Assembly (NCBI GenBank): GCA_013044295.1
Contig: JABEUU010000200.1
Location: forward strand, 1 to 44,904
Origin: Candidatus Dormiibacterota bacterium
Lineage (GTDB): Bacteria; Chloroflexota; Dormibacteria; Aeolococcales; Bog-877
DNA length: 44,904 nt
Direction of reading: 5' to 3'
The position numbers were made by a program, and so were the translations under genes. Under the pieces are notes generated by a model. The model was not told the DNA's origin. It ran no database searches and saw only the letters and a program-made list of their open reading frames with translations. Every line of letters starts with the position of its first letter. The first letter of the stretch is position 1. Positions 40,000-44,904 of this stretch are shown in pieces.

Positions 40000-41049
40000 T
40001 CAGCGGCTGCCGTCTCCAAACGACCGGGCCTGAACCACCGGAATGGCCCCAGCGATGGCCCGCTGCGCCGGCTTGAGCGCAGGCTTGGCGCGCAGCTTCA
40101 TGGGTAGATCCCTGGCCATCAGGAGCTGGGTGGCGACCGGTTCGAAGCCGCGGGCGGCGACCGCCCTGGCCAGCTCGCCGTCATAGTGACGGAGCAGACA
40201 GATAGTGGCGCCCTGGGGCAATCTTCCCAGCAGCCCGTGCACCGCCTCCACAGACATCTCCTTATGCTGCGGGTCGAGCATCATGCTGATTTGGGTGGGC
40301 CGCGCCCGGGCTGCGGAGCGCACCCCGGCCCAGGCGACCACCTGCCCCTCGCGCTCTATCACGTAGTGCCGGGAATCGCCGCTGCGGGCCTCGAGTCGGC
40401 TCAGCCAGCCGAGCTGGAAGGTGGCCCGCCACTGCTTGAGGGACGGCGCTTCGACGGCCGCCACGGCATGGGGTGCGGTGCGCAGGTAGAGCAGGTAAAC
40501 CCCGAGAAGATCCTCCCGCCGGGCCGGCACCCACGGCTCCGGGGGCTGGTGGGGAGGTTGGGGAAGCTCGCGGAAGCTGATCTGTTCGCTGGCATAGGGC
40601 TGGAATCCCTGCTCCCGCAGCAGGCTGGCCAGCGCGTGCCCCTCGGGGATCCGCACCAGAAACCGGCTCACGCCCCGGGCCAGCCCCTCGTTGAACAGAT
40701 ACTGCAGCAACGGTACGCCCGCGAAGTGGCCCTCGGCGCTGGCATCCAGGCAGAGGTTGATCACCTGCCAGGCCCGGCCCCCGGGCGCCGGCTCCGCCTG
40801 CACGAAGCCGATGATTCGACCGTGATGTTCGGCGACGAAGAGCTGGTCGCCGACATCCGCCAGAGGCATCAGGGCGGAGAGGCTCTTGGTCAGGATCGAC
40901 CAGGCCCTGGCCAGGCCGGCCCCGGGGACCGGGCTGTGGGGGCCGGCCGCGGCCAGACGCTGAGTGAGTTCCTCCTCCACCTCCATGGTGGTCCGGTAGA
41001 GGTCGTCAACCTGGCCGAGATCGCGGTAGCTGGCCGAGCGCACCTGCAT
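40000..41049 (-). CDS. Protein with tandem GNAT-like acetyltransferase domains
   Basis: MQVRSASYRDLGQVDDLYRTT...LFVAEHHGRIIGFVQAEPAPGG...NLCLDASAEG...; second half YVIEREGQVVAWAGVRSAARARPTQISMMLDP; ATG at 41049 proposed. Confidence 0.65.
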   Translation of the reverse strand: MQVRSASYRDLGQVDDLYRTTMEVEEELTQRLAAAGPHSPVPGAGLARAWSILTKSLSALMPLADVGDQLFVAEHHGRIIGFVQAEPAPGGRAWQVINLCLDASAEGHFAGVPLLQYLFNEGLARGVSRFLVRIPEGHALASLLREQGFQPYASEQISFRELPQPPHQPPEPWVPARREDLLGVYLLYLRTAPHAVAAVEAPSLKQWRATFQLGWLSRLEARSGDSRHYVIEREGQVVAWAGVRSAARARPTQISMMLDPQHKEMSVEAVHGLLGRLPQGATICLLRHYDGELARAVAARGFEPVATQLLMARDLPMKLRAKPALKPAQRAIAGAIPVVQARSFGDGSR

Positions 41050-41172
41050 GGTCTTAGTGTGCATCCCGGACGGCAGCAACGTCAGGCACGGGGGCGGCTC
41101 ATGAGCGCCGCCCATCCCTCGACTGGGACCAGCCGACCGCTCGGCCGACCGTCAGGGGGCGGACGTTGGGGC

Positions 41173-41751
41173 TCACAGCCCGGCGAGGAAGAGCTGGTGG
41201 AATCTGGGGTCTCCGGTGATCTCCGGGTGGAAGGTGAGGGCCATGTTCCGCCCCTGCCTGACGGCCGCAGGCTGACCCTGGTGCCGGGCCAGGACCTCGA
41301 CCGTGGGCCCTACCTCCTCGATGGACGGTGCGCGGATGAAGGCGACCAGGATCGGCTGGCTGCCGATGGCGGGCACCTCCAGCCAGACCTCGCCCGACTC
41401 CTGCTGGCGGCCAAAGGCGTTGCGCCTCACCACGATGTCGAACAGCCCCAAGGTGAACTGCTGGGGGAGGCCGTCTCGGATCTCGCGGGCGGCCAGGATG
41501 GTTCCCGCACAGGTGGCCATGCAGGCCATGCCATGCGCGAATGCGTCCTGGAGCGGCTGGCGCAGCGAGCGAGCCTCGATGAGTCGGCCCATGGTGGTGC
41601 TCTCACCACCGGGCAGGACCAATCCGGCCAGGCCGATCATGTCCTCAGGAAGGCGGACGGTGCGCGCCCTGACCCCGCACTCCCGGAGCAGGCGAATGTG
41701 CTCTCGAAAGTCGCCCTGCAGCGCCAGCACCCCGACCTCGGGCGCGGTCAC
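41173..41751 (-). CDS. pdxT: Pyridoxal 5'-phosphate synthase glutaminase subunit PdxT
   Basis: VGVLALQGDFREHIRLLRECG, LVLPGGESTTMGRL, MACMATCAGTILAA, FHPEITGD. Confidence 0.96.
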   Translation of the reverse strand: MTAPEVGVLALQGDFREHIRLLRECGVRARTVRLPEDMIGLAGLVLPGGESTTMGRLIEARSLRQPLQDAFAHGMACMATCAGTILAAREIRDGLPQQFTLGLFDIVVRRNAFGRQQESGEVWLEVPAIGSQPILVAFIRAPSIEEVGPTVEVLARHQGQPAAVRQGRNMALTFHPEITGDPRFHQLFLAGL

Positions 41752-41771
41752 AGCACCAGGTCCGAATTCAG

Positions 41772-42671
41772 TCAGATGCCCCTCACCGCCAGCAACTCCT
41801 CAGGTCGCAAGCTGGAGGTGCTGATGCCCACCATTGCCTCGCCCAGGTTTTCGCTGACCTCAGCTAGGATTTCTGGCTTGTCGAAGTACGTGGTGGCCTG
41901 GACGATCGCCTTGGCACGGCGCAGGGGGTCTCCACTCTTGAAGATCCCGCTGCCCACGAAGTTGCCGTCACAACCGAGCTGCATCATGAGCGCCGCGTCG
42001 GCGGGGGTGGCGATCCCGCCCGCGGAGAAGTTCACCACAGGCAGCCGTCCCGTCTCCGAAACCTCCCGCACCAGCTCCAATGAGGCTCCCAGCTCCTTGG
42101 CCGCCGAGGCCAGCTCCTCGGAGCGCAGCCCGTGCAGCCTCCTTATCCCCTGGCTCACGGCCCGCATGTGCCTGACCGCCTCGACCACATCTCCGGTGCC
42201 GGCCTCGCCCTTGGTGCGGATCATGGCCGCCCCCTCAGAGATCCGCCGCAGGGCCTCACCGAGGTTGCGGGCGCCACAGACGAAAGGCACCTTGAAAAGC
42301 CACTTGTCGACGTGGTTCTCCTCGTCGGCAGGGGTGAGCACCTCGGACTCATCTATGTAGTCGATCCCCAGGACCTCCAGGATCTGAGCCTCGACGAAGT
42401 GGCCGATGCGGCACTTCGCCATCACCGGGATCGAGACCGCGCCCATGATGGCCTTGACCAGTTGCGGGTCGCTCATGCGGGCAACCCCACCTTGGGCGCG
42501 GATGTCGGCGGGCACACGCTCGAGGGCCATAACCGCGACGGCTCCTGCCTCCTGGGCGATCTCAGCCTGCTCGGGGGTGACCACATCCATGATCACGCCG
42601 CCCTTGAGCATCTCCGCCAAGCCCCGCTTGACCCTGGCGGTCCCAGTCTCCACGTGTCCGTTCTGGCTCAT
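41772..42671 (-). CDS. pdxS: Pyridoxal 5'-phosphate synthase subunit PdxS
   Basis: [59 protein letters not shown] 42671 chosen over the long upstream ORF. Confidence 0.97.
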   Translation of the reverse strand: MSQNGHVETGTARVKRGLAEMLKGGVIMDVVTPEQAEIAQEAGAVAVMALERVPADIRAQGGVARMSDPQLVKAIMGAVSIPVMAKCRIGHFVEAQILEVLGIDYIDESEVLTPADEENHVDKWLFKVPFVCGARNLGEALRRISEGAAMIRTKGEAGTGDVVEAVRHMRAVSQGIRRLHGLRSEELASAAKELGASLELVREVSETGRLPVVNFSAGGIATPADAALMMQLGCDGNFVGSGIFKSGDPLRRAKAIVQATTYFDKPEILAEVSENLGEAMVGISTSSLRPEELLAVRGI

Positions 42672-43047
42672 CTCATCCCTTCGGCCCCGGCACACCGAGG
42701 CCGCCTCCTGCAGTTCCGACGTGAACCTCGATTGTAGTCCAGCCGTCCGATTCCACGAAGCAGCGAGCGGTGCTCGGGGCGGCTGGCATGTTGGGACGGG
42801 TCGCCCGCACCCACCTCTAGGGGCCCCAAGGTGGTCTCTGCCAGGCAGCGAGACACGGCCCAGCCGATCTACGCTTTCGTACTTTTGCCGAGGCCGCATT
42901 CTGGCGCTGTCGACGGGCCCGGTCCAAGTGGTATCGGCTAACGCCCAGGCTGGCCGCAGCGGCGTCTGCGCCACGACGTCGCCGGCGGTGCCATCTGGGT
43001 GGGAGTTGAACGGTGGCCACCCTCGTAGTGCGTTAGGCTGCTTGGGA

Positions 43048-43122
43048 GCCGCCATGGCGCAGTGGTAGCGCAGGGGCCTTTTAAGCCCAGGGTCGCAGGT
43101 TCGAATCCTGCTGGCGGCACCA
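43048..43122 (+). tRNA. tRNA-Lys(UUU), encoded CCA
   Basis: GCCGCCA/TGGCGGC acceptor, GCGC/GCGC D stem, anticodon loop CTTTTAA, GCAGG-TTCGAAT-CCTGC T arm, ACCA 3' end; 75 nt. Confidence 0.95.
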
Positions 43123-43244
43123 CATGTTGGGTCTCAGGGCGGACGTCTATTACCATGACGAAGCGGGCTCCGGGACCGTTGACGGCAGTTTTGACAGCAA
43201 TTACGGGCGGCCCTCGGCGCACGCTGGCGAGCACCGGCGGACGG

Positions 43245-43948
43245 CGGGCCGACGGGGAAACCTAGAGGGAAGCGTCTACCAGCGGGCCGACGGCGGGTGG
43301 CCCAGGCCACCTCCCCCTCGGGGGCCAAGCTGTACCGCCTCGCCACGTACCGGGCGGACTCAGCCGCCAAGCTCACCAGCGCTGTGGCGGCGTTTTCCGA
43401 GGATCGCACCTCCCCTCCCGAGCGGCAGACCGTTGCCGACTTCCTCGAGGGCTGGTTGGAGAACACCGCCCGTCCCTCGGTTCGGGCCTCCACCTACGAG
43501 ACAGATGCCGGAGTGGTGTGGCACCACCTCATCCCCGACCTCGGCCGGATCCGGCTAAGCCGCCTCACCCCGATGAGGTCCAGGGGACGCTGAATCGCAA
43601 GCTGGGGGCCGGGCAGTCGCCCCGCCGAGTCGACTACCTCCGGGGCATCCTCCACCGCGCTCTCAGGCTCTCCGCTGGGGGCTGGTGGGCAGGGATGTCG
43701 CCGCACTGGTCCGCTCGCCCAAGCAGGTCCGCTACGAGATCCAGCCCCTGGACCCGGACGAGGTGAGGGTCCTCATGCCAGAGGTGCTCTTCGCGCCGGC
43801 GATCGCCACGGGCATGCGAAGAGGGGAGCTCCTGGGCCTGCGCTGGGAGGATGTCGACCTGCCTCGCCGGGTCCTGCACGTCAGGCGGGCCCTGGAGCGC
43901 CAGGCGCTCGCGCTGGGTTCGGGGCACCGACGACGATGTCGGAGATGA
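43245..43948 (+). pseudogene. Frameshifted and truncated tyrosine recombinase (phage-type integrase)
   Basis: Pieces in different frames: EGSVYQRADGGW (43124 frame); TVADFLEGWLENTARPSVRASTYETDAGVVWHHLIPDLGRIRLSRLTP (43297 frame); DEVQGTLNRKLGAGQSPRRVDYLRGILHRAL (43518 frame); GRDVAALVRSPKQVRYEIQPLDPDEVRVLM...ATGMRRGELLGLRWEDVDLPRRVLHVRRALE (43685 frame); C-terminal H-x-x-R...Y box absent. Confidence 0.88.
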
Positions 43949-44661
43949 GCGTCCGAGACTTCGGGGCTGACGATTGCGATTGGGCCGCCAAGCTCATGGA
44001 GCGGCGCAGTCAGATCTATGCCGGCTACTCGCCGGTCTTCTGGAGGCCGGCGCCCGGGGTTACTGGGCGCCACGCCAAGTTCCTCTGCCACCTCGCTGCC
44101 AATCCTGCCAATGTGTGCCTGCGGACCGAATGTGGCTTCATCGTCGGTCAGATGATTCACGCCGAGTGCTTCGTGGACGACTTCGCGCTCGACGAAGCTG
44201 GAACCTGGGGTGACGACGGACGCGAGTTGCTCGGCGAGCTGTGGGCACGCGCTGCAAGCGACTCGATCACCACTATGCGCGTGGTGACCGCGGAGGCGGA
44301 TCGGGACAAGGTTGCGATGCTCGCGGCCGCTGGCCTTGCCTTGCTCGAACAGTGGTGGGTCAAGCCGCTTCATCCCAGCCGAGCATCCGCGGTGGCCTCC
44401 GGCCGCGTAGGCGGGCCAGGGTTCTCCGGGCTGCTCGGCCCCGCGCCGCCGGTCTACGACCCCGGTGGCCCCGTCCTGCTCGTCGACCAGCTGGACCGTG
44501 ACAGCGACCTCGGCGGCGTCGAGGAGGCGGCGGCAACCATGGGGGCCGTGCTCGCCATCGTCTCGACCCGCATCGACGACAGCCACCACGACGACCTGAC
44601 CGAGCGGAACTGGTCGGTGGCCTCACAGTGGTATTTCGGGCAGCCCAAAGCGGGGCAGTAG
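43936..44661 (+). CDS. GNAT-like N-acetyltransferase domain protein
   Basis: MSVRDFGADDCDWAAKLMERR...GFIVGQMIHAECFVDDFALDEAGTWGDDGRELLGELWARA...LAAAGLALLEQWWVKPL. Confidence 0.6.
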   Translation: MSEMSVRDFGADDCDWAAKLMERRSQIYAGYSPVFWRPAPGVTGRHAKFLCHLAANPANVCLRTECGFIVGQMIHAECFVDDFALDEAGTWGDDGRELLGELWARAASDSITTMRVVTAEADRDKVAMLAAAGLALLEQWWVKPLHPSRASAVASGRVGGPGFSGLLGPAPPVYDPGGPVLLVDQLDRDSDLGGVEEAAATMGAVLAIVSTRIDDSHHDDLTERNWSVASQWYFGQPKAGQ

Positions 44662-44904
44662 CGGATGGGCTTGTGGGAACCTGGATCCAGGTCCTGGAGT
44701 GTCCGCACGCGCGGCCGACTCATCTGCCGACATCGTAGTCTCAACATCAGCGGTGTGGCCCGCGCGCCGGCTATAGGGTCCCGGGCGCAGCGGCGTCCTC
44801 ACCCTGATCGCCGAAGGTGCCACGGGCCAGCTCGGTGGCGGCGTCGACTGCCTGGGTCGCGCTCTGGGAGTCGATAGGGTGTTCCGAATATCTGGCGACC
44901 GCGT

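Noticed and set aside
42817-43020. 67-aa minus-strand ORF with an HTH-looking stretch ([21 protein letters not shown]) next to the tRNA
   Set aside because: Short, Arg-rich, no flanking support; could be a chance resemblance or a very decayed excisionase/regulator. Not strong enough to call.

Overview
High-GC bacterial chromosomal segment (codon usage, GTG/TTG starts and gene content suggest an actinobacterial or Chloroflexi/Dormibacterota-like genome; taxonomy is inference only). Most of the window is well-packed housekeeping and signalling genes: glyoxylate shunt (aceA-aceB); an uncharacterised Cys/His-rich protein followed by a fused CofG-CofH FO synthase; recJ; AI-2E family permease; YggS; nrdR; aldo/keto reductase; an FtsX/MacB-type permease with two different ATPases; a degraded accessory patch (BAAT_C hydrolase fragment, DHFR-like gene, IS630-type transposase remnant, MFS exporter); tag; msrA; a tightly overlapping sixA-like/histidine kinase/phoU/response regulator/ABC-2 exporter array divergent from ppx-CHAD; YcaQ-like glycosylase; ThiO-like oxidase; MBL-fold hydrolase; MoxR-DUF58-transglutaminase cluster; pdxS-pdxT / double-GNAT / R3H-ATPase / tmk / DarA-like series; and a tRNA-Lys(UUU) with a frameshifted, truncated tyrosine integrase next to it. 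No CRISPR array or rRNA was seen. The most attractive leads for new biology are (i) the phosphate/polyphosphate-type signalling array wired by start/stop overlaps to an ABC-2 exporter, with divergent ppx-CHAD; (ii) the Cys/His-rich protein in front of the FO synthase with a palindrome at its predicted promoter; and (iii) an ABC ATPase with an AbrB-like C-terminal tail. All functional assignments come from reading motifs; no database search was run.
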